From contig NC_081822.1 of NCBI RefSeq assembly GCF_030704535.1, positions 5,581,501 through 5,645,500 of the forward strand: a stretch of DNA of 64,000 nucleotides, read 5' to 3'. This document shows positions 21,869 through 33,700 of this stretch, one piece after another. Both the position numbers and the translations under genes were made by a program. The first letter of the stretch is position 1; each line of letters opens with the position of its first letter. The DNA is from Vitis vinifera (Eukaryota > Streptophyta > Magnoliopsida > Vitales > Vitaceae). The notes below the pieces were generated by a model, which saw only the letters and a program-made list of their open reading frames with translations, did not search any database and had not been told where the DNA came from.

Positions 21869-23080
21869 ATGGCTATGGAATTGGTTTCTGGCTTTCATGC
21901 CAAACTCCACGACCCGGTCAACCTCTTGCATGGCATTAAGCCTGCCGCCGACACCCAATTGCTGGTAACCAGGTTCCCTGATTCTGGGCTATTTTTGAAG
22001 GTTGTGGGTCGTTCCCTGCTGATTTCGTTGGTCATTTTGTCAATTCCTTTGTTCGGGTCAATTTTGGGAGGATCCTCCCCGTCTGAACCCGATTCAACCA
22101 ACGTCGAGCTGTTGCCGGTTCTGTTTCATGATTTGATGAATGAAGGACTCCTTAAAATGGGAGATAAATCCCTCTTCGTGAGTGGCGCTTCTGACCAAGC
22201 GGCATATGAGTCTCGTGTCATCAGTGACAACAAAATGGATCTAATCTCTGTTTCAGATTTCGAGCGACAAAGCTCCATCCCAGAAGCCACGGTCGACTTC
22301 GCCTTCGTGCATGACTTCAGCGCCACTGCAACCTTCATTGACCGAACCCTCAAGATTGGCGGCATCGCAGTTGTTCAACTGAGCAATGACGCGTCAGTTG
22401 CGTTCGATAAGCCATCGAATTACAGAATCGTCTACCTCCGGCGATTCGATTCCACCGTGGTGGCTATGAGGAAAACCGACCACACCCAGACAAATTCCCG
22501 GACTCAAAGGCGACTCTGCGGGCTCTCATCAGAAGCAAAGAAAGCAGCATTGAAGAACCTGGAGGACGTTCTCCTCGAACCACCGCGAGCAGCTTCAAGG
22601 AAGTCGAGCAGTTACCTGAAGCGGACCAAGTACCTGCCGGACTTAACTGGCGACTCCCTCGAGAGCTACCCACGTCGGGTTTTCATCCACGTGGGCCCGC
22701 CGGAGACAGATGAGGGCAAAAACGTGAGGTGGTTCGCGAGCCACTATCCGACCAGGAACCGTGATTTTGAGATGTATAAGATAGAGACAACGACGGAAGA
22801 ATCAAAAGGGAAGGAGGAAGCGGAGCTGGGGATGTCAGAGTGGCTGAGGAAGAACGTGAAGGAGGAGGAGTACGTGGTTATGAAGGCAGAAGCAGAAGTA
22901 GTAGAAGAGATGGTGAAGAGCAAAGCGATAGGATTGGTGGACGAGCTGTTCTTGGAATGTAAACCTCAATCGCTCAACAACAGGAAGAGCAACACGGGGG
23001 GGAGGGCTTACTGGGAGTGCTTGGCTCTCTACGGACAGCTCAGGGATGAAGGTGTCGCTGTCCACCAGTGGTGGAGCTAA
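21869..23080 (+). CDS. DUF7870 / methyltransferase-like membrane-anchored protein
   Basis: Single-exon ORF of 403 residues. One hydrophobic segment at about residues 46-68 (VVGRSLLISLVILSIPLFG) follows a short N-terminus, which suggests a single-pass, type II-like anchor. A degenerate Rossmann/SAM-methyltransferase-like region follows (LFVSGASDQAAYESRVI ... VDFAFVHDF ... GGIAVVQLS). The C-terminal half matches the plant DUF7870 domain: YPRRVFIHVGPPE, VRWFASHYPTRN, then the family ending AYWECLALYGQLRDEGVAVH followed by QWW. The biochemical activity is unknown; the classical SAM-binding Gly-rich loop is not clearly kept. The ATG at 21869 is the first in this frame after the leader, and a second Met follows at codon 3. 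The pyrimidine-rich leader has uORFs, so translational control is likely. Confidence 0.82.
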   Translation: MAMELVSGFHAKLHDPVNLLHGIKPAADTQLLVTRFPDSGLFLKVVGRSLLISLVILSIPLFGSILGGSSPSEPDSTNVELLPVLFHDLMNEGLLKMGDKSLFVSGASDQAAYESRVISDNKMDLISVSDFERQSSIPEATVDFAFVHDFSATATFIDRTLKIGGIAVVQLSNDASVAFDKPSNYRIVYLRRFDSTVVAMRKTDHTQTNSRTQRRLCGLSSEAKKAALKNLEDVLLEPPRAASRKSSSYLKRTKYLPDLTGDSLESYPRRVFIHVGPPETDEGKNVRWFASHYPTRNRDFEMYKIETTTEESKGKEEAELGMSEWLRKNVKEEEYVVMKAEAEVVEEMVKSKAIGLVDELFLECKPQSLNNRKSNTGGRAYWECLALYGQLRDEGVAVHQWWS

Positions 23081-23936
23081 ACTCTTAATTAATGAGTATA
23101 ACTCCTCTTTATTAGTATAATTTTCTCAGGAAAAACAAAACACAGACTGAGAGGAGACAAACCTACAGTGTTAAGACTTAAAGACACCAACCAATGCCTT
23201 CAAGAGAGTTAAAGATTACTACGTCAGATTAATTGTGTCTTTTCCCTTTTAAGTTCATTGTGGGATTTTATTAAGTGATGAGAATGAGGAGGGGGTGCCA
23301 AAAGAGGAGTGCTTTTCCTCTTGTTAATATTTGTTTTATATCATAGTGTTTATTTGTCCGATGCTTAGGATATTTATGTAGAAAGGATCTTTGAATCTTA
23401 ATCTTTGATTTACTCAGGATGGATTGTTGGAGCAATGGACTTATAAAATTACCAAGAGCAATTGAGAAGAGAATAGCATCTGCTCTGGTCAAATTCTTTT
23501 GGGCTTGTTTGGGAGATTCGGGTAAACCATCTAGACCTTTTGGGGACAAACCTCTGTGCCTTATGGGCTTATTGGGCCTTCAATCTAATTGAGAGTGGCC
23601 GTGATGATCCATTTACATCACTCAAAAGTACAGGAAGGAAATAAAAAGGTCAAAAGAAACTCCAAATTCCCTCTTTTAATTTCTAAATAATATAATGAAA
23701 TCTGTACTGATTATTCTCGGCATCATTGCAACTTTCTGAATAATATTCCAAGCTCTTAATCATTCTTAATCACAATCAAAATTTAGAATACAACATTAAC
23801 ACCAAAACATCATGCTCTATCTGCAGCTTATTACTTACTAACTGCAGCATCACCTATTAATTGCCCACACTTGGTTTAATATAATTTAAAACACCCACAA
23901 GACAATAGTGAGACAGAGGGAAAGGGAAATCTGAGA
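23081..23936. other. Intergenic region between convergent genes
   Basis: Holds the 3' ends of the DUF7870 (+) and aspartyl protease (-) transcripts. No coding region or repeat is recognised. Confidence 0.5.
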
Positions 23937-25256
23937 CTAGTTACACAGCTCACGAGCAATTCCCAGACGAGAGTTGGTGACATCAAACATAATCCTAAGA
24001 TTCTGCTGCTGTAGATTCGCTATAACGTTCAGCACCGAGTTGACGTTGTTGGGCGCTGCTGCCATTGCCAAGCATGCCAACGACCCTGCGCTGCTGTGTA
24101 TCAGTGTGTTCTCCAGCGGCAACTTCAGGTCCATTCCTGTGAAATGGAACGTTACCGGGGGTGCTATGTCCTCATTTGTTGCTGCGAAACACGTATCGAA
24201 TGCCCCTATCGTTGCAAATGGTCCTTTCACCTGCTTCCTGAATTCGTCCCTGATGGCCGCGTATACTGGTTCCACGAACCGAGTTATGACTGTACCTGAG
24301 TCAATTATGGTACCGGCGCCGGTGTTTGGGTCAAATGCCAGTAGCTCTGGCGCCACCGGCACCAAAACTCGGCCGACGCTGACTCCGGTTAGGTTGACGT
24401 AGTAGAGAGTGGGTCGGTGCGGGTTTCGGAGGAGTGGGGTGGTTCTGATGTTCTTGGGTTGACCCAGGGGTCCGAGGCGTAAGGAGCCAGAGAAGTAGTA
24501 TGATTTGAAACTGGGAAAACAGTAGGAGAAGACACCAGAGTATAGAGACCCGGATTGTGAGAGCAACGACATGGGCCCACGACCCAGCCCCAGGAGCCCC
24601 TGCGGCGGAAGGGTCGAGCCGGAGACAGCGTTGACGCAGCCGAAAGAGTAGCTGGGAAGAGTGTCAACCGCCAAGCCGAGAGAATCCTGTGAGAGCATGG
24701 CGGAGAAGGAGGAATCTCCCCCATAGGTTTGGTTGAAGAAGCATGCAGCAGTACCCGTGGTGGGGCACGAGAGGCCACGGACCTGGGTGCACTGGGGCAC
24801 AGAGCATTGGAGTGAAGCGTAAGTGGAAGAAGTGTTGGGGGAGAAGGTGGGGGAGGAGCAGCCGGCGCAGTCGGCGCATGGGACCCATGCGGCGTCTCTG
24901 CTGGTGTCAAGAACCATGAACATAAGCTGACCGGGAGTGCCCAGTTTGACTCGCACCACGTAGTTGCCAATGTTGAGGACCTGTTGCCCAGACGCAATTG
25001 GGACAGAGGTGGCCTTGGGGGATGCAACTAGGCTGGACAAGTAGGTGACGCGTGCTGGGTCTTTTGAGGCCATGTTGATGACGGTGTTCACCCAGGACCC
25101 AGCCTTGTGCTGGTTGAAGGGAGAGCATTGGCCATACACATGGATCACCGAAAGATCCGAGCCCTTGGATTCCGAAGAAGGGGAAGCACAGGGATCAAAA
25201 GCTTTGGTGGTTGAAACCACAAGAGTGAGGAAGACAAATGCAGTGAAGATATCCAT
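23937..25256 (-). CDS. AED3-like secreted aspartyl protease (A1 family, nepenthesin-type)
   Basis: Single exon, 439 residues from the Met at 25256. An in-frame extension up to 25340 has no signal-peptide character and would cross the TATA box, so the shorter start is chosen. Residues 1-19 form a signal peptide (MDIFTAFVFLTLVVSTTKA), followed by a propeptide. The A1 fold follows: YVVRVKLGTPGQ at about 99-110, first active-site Asp D117 in VLDTSRDAAW, flap-like FFNQTYGGDSS near 173-183, and second Asp D319 in IIDSGTVITR. The first motif is DTS, not DTG, as in the AED3/CND41 branch. Many Cys fit nepenthesin-type disulfides (CADCAGC). The closest known relative is Arabidopsis AED3 (At1g09750), an apoplastic protein induced in EDS1-dependent defence. 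That role is inferred by family. Confidence 0.9.
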   Translation of the reverse strand: MDIFTAFVFLTLVVSTTKAFDPCASPSSESKGSDLSVIHVYGQCSPFNQHKAGSWVNTVINMASKDPARVTYLSSLVASPKATSVPIASGQQVLNIGNYVVRVKLGTPGQLMFMVLDTSRDAAWVPCADCAGCSSPTFSPNTSSTYASLQCSVPQCTQVRGLSCPTTGTAACFFNQTYGGDSSFSAMLSQDSLGLAVDTLPSYSFGCVNAVSGSTLPPQGLLGLGRGPMSLLSQSGSLYSGVFSYCFPSFKSYYFSGSLRLGPLGQPKNIRTTPLLRNPHRPTLYYVNLTGVSVGRVLVPVAPELLAFDPNTGAGTIIDSGTVITRFVEPVYAAIRDEFRKQVKGPFATIGAFDTCFAATNEDIAPPVTFHFTGMDLKLPLENTLIHSSAGSLACLAMAAAPNNVNSVLNVIANLQQQNLRIMFDVTNSRLGIARELCN

Positions 25257-25313
25257 GATTTCCACTGTCCAGTGGATTGGTGTGAGTGTGAGTTGGTGTG
25301 TGCTTCTCCTCGC

Positions 25314-25322
25314 TATATATAA
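25314..25322 (-). promoter_or_regulatory. TATA box of the aspartyl protease gene
   Basis: The minus strand reads TTATATATAGCG about 60 bp upstream of the chosen ATG, which places transcription start near 25285 and gives a short leader of about 30 nt. It supports the start at 25256. Confidence 0.65.
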
Positions 25323-26877
25323 GAAACCAATTAGGTTCATGAATCACAGGAACACCCTTTGAAATTATTGCAACATGATAATTGTAGTTAAGCATATTGA
25401 TTAATAAAAAAATATCTCCTAAAGTTGTGGGCCAGTTAAAGCATTAGCTGGAAGCCTTGTGGACCAATCAAACCGGGATGCAGGCTAAACAAGTGCCAAG
25501 TTGGAGTTAAAAAGCTCTAACAAAAGGACAAGCGCCATTGATGCAAATGCAGAGATCTCCGCGCAGACAGAATAAAAAGGCCAACTAAGTCCAACTTCCC
25601 AACAGCGAAGCTCTTGTCTCTTTTAAGCCTTGATAGTCCAATGGAATGTCGTTATCTCATATCATTCGCCCTAATCTTCCGTCCTAAAAACACGAAATGC
25701 CACACTGCTCAAGCCCAGCGTTAAATTTAAATGTTAGCATTGTAAGCGTCCGATTCCGATGTACGTGTTGGAACTTGGAAAGAGAAAAGGATGACGTAGA
25801 ATGTAGGTACTGGGGCAGTCGATTCTGTGACCGTGAGGATCTGAGTGTAGGGAATTGAAGTTTTGGATGATAGGAAAGGATAGAATGGTAAGGTGAAGCG
25901 AGGAATGTAACGCTCGTGAACCTTTGTGGAGTGGGGTGGAATAAAACTTGTCGTGGGCCTGACACAAGATGCGGTCGGTCACGGACTCACGGGTATGCAA
26001 AGACTTGGGCGAATGGGGCCATTGTGACACTGGAAGATTATGGTCATGTGATACAGTGATAATTGCGATTTCATATTCCTTGCTCACAAGTGAATACACT
26101 CTTCATTCTTATATTTGGCCTTGTCGGCACCAATAAAGAATTCGCAAGTGCCCATCAATACATTAATTGCTGTTATTTTACTCTCTTAACTCAAATCACA
26201 ACTTTGATTAATCCTGAAAGATCACTCGGAATTTCAAGTGAGCACTGAAATCATTTTACCAAAACTTATTTGATATTTTAACTGTAGATTCAGAGCCTCC
26301 ATTCGTAGGCGTACCTGCAATCTGACATTCTCCAAATCTAGAAACAGAAGTGAGAAAACGGCTTTAGCAGCATTAAAAACATACGTAACTCAAGCATTGA
26401 TGCACTGCTTTCTGAGAGCTTCACGAGAAAGGCATCAGACCTACCATTAAACTCCCTAGTGATAATCAATCCATAAAATTTAATGGCAACAAGCTTATAA
26501 GACAAAAAAACACATCAAATCTCCTACAACTTCTGTTATTCTTTTGCCTTTCTTACTGCTTTAAAGCATTTTGATACCTTCATACTGTGTCCAAACTTTA
26601 AAAAATAGGAATAGCTAAGACTAGGAGATGGGTCCGCACCCTCCATTACTCCCGTCCCAATTTTAAACATTTAGTTTCACAAATTTAGCCTTATTCACGG
26701 AGTGTTCCACACAAACAGCCCAATGGTTCAAGATTGGTTTAGGACCATATATCCAAACACATGTAATTTAAATACTAAATAGTTTCACGGATCGGAGACA
26801 GACATAGACGGAAAAAAAGGAAAAGACATAAACAACGACAAAGCTCTCACACTCAGTTCCTCAATGATAGAGAGCAC
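25323..26877. other. Intergenic region
   Basis: Upstream region of the aspartyl protease gene and the 3' side of the possible gene at 26878-30197. The ORFs at 25684-26099 lack recognisable domains. Nothing else is assigned. Confidence 0.45.
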
Positions 26878-29800
26878 CTAGAGAGTCACGAGGCCTTCCC
26901 CGACTGCCCTGTTTAGTTGCACGATTTCTGAATGGAACTTCTTGGCAGCTTGTGCAACAGTTGTCAGGATTGCCTAACCCATAAATCTATTCATCTATGA
27001 ATTAGAGGCTCAACTCAAGTACGTGTCACAATTGTTTCTTCTAGGAATCAGTAGTATGTCTATCATATGGCTTCTTCAAACAGGGGTTTCAAACATTACA
27101 ATAGCTATTCTCTTGAAATAAAAAATAAAAAAACTCTTAACCCAGTCTTTACTTGTATAATCAAGCTATCACCTCCAGCTACTACATTTCATGATAAAGA
27201 ATATGATTATTTTTTTTTTTTTCCCCACAGTGGTCAGAAGTGAAACCATTACAACCACTGCTTCCTCTGCCATCTCCGACACACCCCAATGATTTGCAAT
27301 TCACCACCACCGCCGCAAACACCAAACCCCCCTCAATTTTCCCGAATTTTAGGAAAAAAACACACCCTGAATGGCAGATTATATTAGTACCATTACAAAA
27401 AAAAATATGTAAGAACATTTGAGAGATACAAATCATGGACCTACCCCAACCCATTTACCACCTCTTGGCCATCATCACCATCACCAATATCTCATCCAAT
27501 GTAGTTAGACACGCAGGCTTCAATCCTATTCAAAACCCAGCCCAGTGGACCGTGTTTTTTTTTGCATAAAAATCAATGTTAATTAACACATCAAATAAAT
27601 TTGGTATCAGGGATGCCTGTCTGTATTTTTTAGGTTGATAAGCCTTCTGAATTTTCCATGAAACCTTTTCTTTCATGGTTTGTGTTTCTGAAAAACAATC
27701 TGATCCACATGATTCCTGCATCCTGATAAATGAATCAAAATGAGACCATACAGTACTGTATCCGACAGGTTTAACAAGGTGATTACAAATATGAAAGCCA
27801 ATGCACTGTAGGTAAGATAGATATATTATATCAACTCTGGTTTCTTAACTTAAAAATTAGAACAAGCGTCAAAATGAATCCAAGCCTACTTTTAACACAT
27901 GAACAAATATGTAATCAATAAATAATGGCAGTTTTAGTCAGAATTTTAGGAGAGCACACCTAGAAACTGCACGAGTCAAGAGGCATCAATTGCCAAAGAA
28001 AGATCCAAATTGCCTCAACTAATATCAATACAACAAGAATGTACAGAAACAACACCACCCAAGCACATGCACAAGAGAGAGATATGTATGCCAGAATCCA
28101 TGCTCCAATCCCACTTGCAAGTGCTAGAGAGGGTAATAGAATGCATAGATGGTCTAGAAGTACTCCCAACTGCATCAACTCTGCAATCAACATGACTGAG
28201 CACATTGTTCACATGTCACAAAAGGGCTTTATTGCAACAACATGATTTTGATAGAAGTTAGCACATGAAATAGGAAAGAATTAAACTAAACTACAGTATA
28301 GACAACATGAAACCAGAAAATTCCACTGAAAGTTTAACCTAACAAGGTCCAAAACTAGTGATTAAATATTAAAAAATCAACATAAAAGGCTGCCCACCCT
28401 AAAGTTCCTACAGATATAAAAGATGTTTGTCACCAGGAAACTTAGTCCCAGGCTAAAAGACAGATTTTGAGGAAAATGTTTTTCAGTTGCAAGTACAGAA
28501 TAAGGGAAACATTGTGGAAATGCTTGGAACGTCTAGACTTTGGAAGCCTTTAGGAAACATCAAAAGAACATTCTCAAAACATATGATAATGAATTTGCTG
28601 AATTTTCAGTCCATGTTTTAAAAGCTTTTCCATAACAACCACTTAATATTTCTCCCAAATTTCTTTTAACTCCTCTCCTAAAATTTCGATCTACAGCTTC
28701 TTCCTTTCTCCTTTTTTTTGTCGTCAAATACTCCTCACCAGATTCCCATATAGCCATTTGTAGCACTTCTTAAACATTCTGCTAAAGTTTTCCATATGGT
28801 CATTACTACCAAAGTAATATATGTAATAAGGCAAGCAGAATAACCTTGCAGTTACACTGTTGAAATGTTTGGTTATCATCCACTCTCCAGTAAGAATTGC
28901 ATTCCTCAGGTAGATTTTTTATTACACAATATGCTGTTCCTACACAACAAGAAAGATGCCCATGTAAAATTTTGGACCTTGCTTCAAAAGACTACATATG
29001 AAGCACTGCACAATTCAATGTATTCCCATTAGATTTGGTATCAAATCCCTTGCACAGGCACTAAAAATTTGTGTCAACGCTATTAAATGGGCTGCCCCTG
29101 CACAGTGGCAAAGCCAGGAAATGAGTTGAGGGGGCAAAAAAAGAACAAACTCATCATATAGCCTAGTGGTAATCAAGAAGCAAATGTATCCTCATGTGAG
29201 ATTTAAAAAAAAAATTCAGGGGAGAGGGGGGGGGGGGGGGGATCTTGTCCCCCAGGCATCACATGGCTCCGCCACTGTCCCTGAATCATTTGTCTTTATA
29301 TACAAAGTAAAGATGATGACTCTAGAAAATTATAAATGCTCATACTGGCCCCAACAGTGACTAATGGGTCTCTCCATGATCTATACATGACAGAGGAGTA
29401 TTTTGACAGGATGTGATATGAACATTCTCAGTATTAATGTGGGCCCATTATTGACTAACAGGCCACAACTACTGCTTCATGATAAAATACCTCTGTCATT
29501 TCATCCAACAAGAAGAGTTCCTCTAATTCTATGAATTTTTCTAGAATACTCTTTTCTTGAATATCATTCAGAAAAGTTTCAGATTGCCTAGTATTCCACC
29601 AATTAGTAACCCAAGATTCCAGACTTTTATTAAGTAATAGAGAGATCCACCAGGACAAAAATACTACAAATGCAAGATATAGAAGGGGAGTGAATGCTTT
29701 CTTTTTTGTCTTTTTTTTTTTTTTCAGCTGTAAATTGTTAATGAACCCAATTCATTCGTCAACTCTCAATCTAATAATTCTATCAAGCATGAGTTCTATT

Positions 29801-30197
29801 ACAAGGTATCTTAGCTTATGAATTTATTCTCTGTTTTTTATTTGCAATTCAGCAGTTAGTCCTTGAATTTAGAAAGAATGCAGAAATAGAGAATCCACTT
29901 CGAATGAAGAGACTTCTTGTTAAGTTCCTTGTAACATACAGAAATCGATAAATTCTATATTTTGAAAGTAATTGAAATTTTACACGCTGGGGATGTTTAG
30001 CCTTGAAGTTAGTATTTGTATATAACTTCAAACTGTTGAATATGTAATATCCAATAACTATTAACAAATTGAGCAAGAAAGTTAAATTTTTATTTTTAAA
30101 GTTCCAAATTGTCTGATCCAAACTACCACTCTGTTATTTTTTATAAAATGACAGCATTTAAACATGCTTGCGAACCTTTCTGCAATTTGGAATGCAT
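26878..30197 (-). CDS. Possible four-exon gene of unknown function (87 residues)
   Basis: Four minus-strand blocks join in phase at GT..AG sites: 30176-30197 (ATG, 7 codons plus 1 nt), 28845-28939, 27665-27715 and 26878-26973 (TAG). The product starts MHSKLQKG, then [20 protein letters not shown], a Cys-rich stretch (QQCNCKESCGSDC), and an amphipathic helix-like end ([20 protein letters not shown]). The last three blocks are open in one shared phase and have good acceptors. The first exon is the weakest part, and more upstream exons may exist: its frame stays open 5' to an AG at about 30220, in a phase that would also fit splicing from the third USP exon. I recognise no family. Intron 1 holds an hAT-like element and plastid DNA. 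It could be a chance arrangement. Confidence 0.35.
29103..29277. mobile_element. hAT-like non-autonomous element, 175 bp
   Basis: It starts CAGTGGCAAAGCCAGG and ends TGGCTCCGCCACTG, imperfect terminal inverted repeats of the CAGTGGCGGAGCCAG type. The flanking 8-mers CCCCTGCA and TCCCTGAA match at six of eight positions, as expected for a worn hAT target duplication. A run of 16 G lies at 29226-29241. Confidence 0.55.
29497..29712 (-). pseudogene. cemA: cemA (ycf10) 5' fragment, nuclear copy
   Basis: The frame reads [20 protein letters not shown], then [19 protein letters not shown] and [20 protein letters not shown], the well-known start of plastid CemA. The start codon is lost: the A-rich stretch where it should be is expanded and altered. 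After the Met codon at 29497-29499 the sequence leaves cemA, so only about the first 70 of some 230 residues remain. It cannot be functional in the nucleus. Confidence 0.85.
29497..29930 (-). other. Nuclear insertion of plastid DNA (NUPT): ycf4-cemA spacer and 5' cemA
   Basis: On the minus strand the sequence GGGTTCATTAACAATTTACAG precedes a K-rich start and the N-terminal part of the plastid envelope protein CemA, the order found in land-plant plastid genomes. The homology stops sharply at 29497. The upstream limit is uncertain; spacer-like sequence is recognisable to about 29930. Confidence 0.75.
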
Positions 30198-30726
30198 GGA
30201 TCTCCCTTCTCCTTTATGGAACCTAACAAGTTGAAGATAAAAAGCCAACAGGAGCGAATGCACAACTGTTTTCTTTTTCAGATTGTCAAATCTGCAAACA
30301 ATGAATGCCTAGGACTGCTGTTGAGCTGGATACTAAAATATTTGACCCAGTATTCAAGAACAAGTGAATAATTTTAAAATTAGCAACAGCATCAAAGTAA
30401 AAGCAAAAAAGTTTAACACAAACTTTACAGATTAGTACCGTGTAAAGGATTGCAAAGATGTTTGTTGGATAACAAAAAGGCAAGAAAAGTTACCCAAAAG
30501 AGTCAAAATTACACATCCATATGCAACATGCGGACTATGGGAGTGACAGGTGAATCAAAATTTACACCACAATGAAGGAGTTTTATCAAAAAAATTATAA
30601 AGCTGGAACTTCAAGCACAGCTGTACAAAAAATTGATGAATTTTAAGAAATGACGTGGAAAACATAATGTCAAATGCTGCTAGAAAATACCCATGAAGTA
30701 ATGAGATGCATACCAGTTATAGCTTG

Positions 30727-33700
30727 TCAGGCAGTATCCTTAACTATCATCACAGGACATTGTGCATGGTTGGTGCAATAGTTGCTGACACTTCCCAAAA
30801 ACATCCTGTAAACATAAAATCAATTGAAATGTTTCATATCCTTCTAACATTTTGAAATGTTAACCATGTTTTTATGTCTAAAATTTTAAGGTCATGTACT
30901 TCAAAATAGATGAAATTCTATAATTCAGGCAGCCCTTGCAGGGGTCTACTAAACCTCAGTATCCATATATCTAAGTACTCAAGTTTCATGGTGCTGAATT
31001 GGAAGATTGCCTAAATGGAACAACTTACTGAAAAGAAATTTGACTTACGTTGCCTATTTCATATTCATTTGAAGCACCAGATTAACAAACATTAGCAAGT
31101 TACTATGGTCAAGTAGGAACTCATGGGTGAGCAATGAGCAATACTAAAAATAGGGGAGAAATTGCAATAACATCCTTTTTAGATTTCTAAAAATAACATG
31201 TCCACCATTGAGCCTTCTGGTAAATAACTTCCCTGAGGTTTTTTAGTGTGCCACTCATTTGACCTTTCAAGTGATAGAAACAAGTTTTGTCTGTTTATCT
31301 ATAATCATGAAGGTAGAAAATAATTTCAATAACAACAAATATCATCTTTTAGCTCCTCACCAGATGGTGTACAGCTTGTACACCTACAACATTATGAAGA
31401 ATCTCAAAATTTGAGAATGAAAAAGGATGAAAAAATTTAAGTATAGTGGAGAGAGAAAATATGGCATGTTAGAAAGTTTCAGCAAAATACATTTTGAGGC
31501 AGTTGATTTGGATGGGAATTTTGGGTAGGTATGAGAAAGTTTAAAGGAACATGGAGTTTTGAATACTTTTAATTGCATGAAATTTTTAGGAGCAATATTG
31601 TAAAAGTAGCTGAAAGATCACACTTACCTTTTCCAATTTCTAACTTCAATGCAGCCTTACTATAAGTCTATAACTACATCACACAAGCCCCACCAATACC
31701 TATACATACCTATAGAGTAAACAAAAATAAAAATAAAAAGTACTGGTGACACTGGAGGAGCCCCTAAAATTTTAATTAAAAATAATTGTAATGAGAAAAG
31801 CAATTTCATAAATTTTAAATAAAAATAACAAATAAAATTTTTTATCATTAATTTTTTTGTTATTCTCTTAATCTATTTTTAATTCTTTCAATAAATTAAA
31901 TTTAACTTTTTAGTTTTTTATTTGTTTATATGAAATGTTTTATTTTTATGAAACCTTTTTAATAAATTGAAAGTTTTAAATTTTTTGCTTGATGTTTTAT
32001 TAAATAATTTTTTAGTGGTGGTTTGTTTTGAGATATTCAAACATTTTCATCTTTGATATTTAATTAAATAATGGTGATTTTAAAATGATACTTAATTATC
32101 AGTTATTATCATCTTCAACAAAAGTTTATCAGTATAACTAATTTATATTAGTTATTTGAAACAATAAATGAATTTTATTGAAAAAGTCATTAAATTTGTT
32201 GGAATTTTTTTTTTCTTTTGCAATAAAATTTGCTAAAATTATTGAAAATTTTCTAATGAGATTTCTTGTTATTTTTCTAATTCTTTTGACAAATTCTTTT
32301 ATATTTTTTAAATGTGTACATAAACCTTTGAACTTTTTTTACTTATGGTTGAGTGATTTTATACATTATATATTTTTATTTTCTTTAATATCAAGACATA
32401 AAATTATTTGATTTAATTTTCCTATTTACCGTTCATATTTTTTCCTAATTGCCCCCCCTCATGACAATTTCTGGCTCCACCACTGGACAGTGACTTTGAC
32501 AGTTAATGGGTTCAGTTAGCTAAACTCCATAAAACTCAATCAAAATCAACAAACATATCGTGACTAGTTAGGCTTGGTCTTCTTTGTAATGCATGTAAAC
32601 TAAAGCAGGCAGCCCATATTCAAACAAAGAAACTGAAGGTTTTGTTGATCATAGAGTTAGCATCAGTCACTTATTACTATAATGATTATTACGATTGCTA
32701 TTATTTCTCTCTGCTTTTTGTATGTTTGAAGCAAGTACATAGGTTCACACCAAATCAGACAAAGAAATATCACATTATTGTGTATTGATCTAAACTCCAT
32801 TTTTTTCAGATATTCCCTAATGCTAGTTCTCCTCTATGTCTTCTATCTTGGGTGGCTCCAATCTCCTATGATCCATGCTCTACACATGAACTTGTAGATC
32901 ATGAAAAACGATGAAGTGCAAAGCACATACTGCAGAACTATATTACCAATTAGAAGCTTTGGTTTAAATCCACAAGCAAGGAGAGTGTGACATTAACTAA
33001 ATTAAGTGTATTAACAATAAAATTATTCTTGGAGCTGGATTACCTTCTAATGGGTCCAAAAGCACGTGACCCCATGACAAGCAGATCAGCATGCAAATTC
33101 ACAGCAGCTTCACAAATCTTCTCCTTCGGATCCCCAATCACCACATCGGTTTTGACATTCACCTAAAAGGAAAATCAACTCCACTAAAAGTACTGTAAAC
33201 ATTTTTCCATGTTAGTGTTTTTCCTGGAAACAAACTTTGATTTGGTTCATTTCCTTGAGATGGGTCCAGAAATTCGCACTAAGAAGAAAAAACAACCCAA
33301 CTAAACAAGCTTTAAGATAACAATATCATTGGAGCACTCTCCATGTAGAGCACAATATTTTGTGCCCAGGCTGCATTACAGTGCACAGCACCACAAATCA
33401 GCCCATAGCTTCAAATACTCTAATCACTTTTTCTAGTCAACTAAACTTGAAAAGAAATTATAAACCTCTAATAGACTGCATGTACAACCGCTAAAATTAC
33501 TGAGACCCTGTTTGGATTGAACTTTGGCTCTTTTTCATTCCCAGTTAAGAATGTTTGGATCATTCTAATAAAGGTTCTTCTAGCTTAGAAATGCAATAGT
33601 ATGAAAGCGAGGATAATGTTACTGATCATGGAAAAACCCCCTTTAGCTTATATGGAAGTAGTTCTATGTTTCATGAAAACTTTTATAGTAACCAAATTGC

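Noticed and set aside
25257-25340. Longer N-terminus for the aspartyl protease
   Set aside because: The extension is not a signal peptide and would require transcription to start upstream of the TATA box at 25314-25322.
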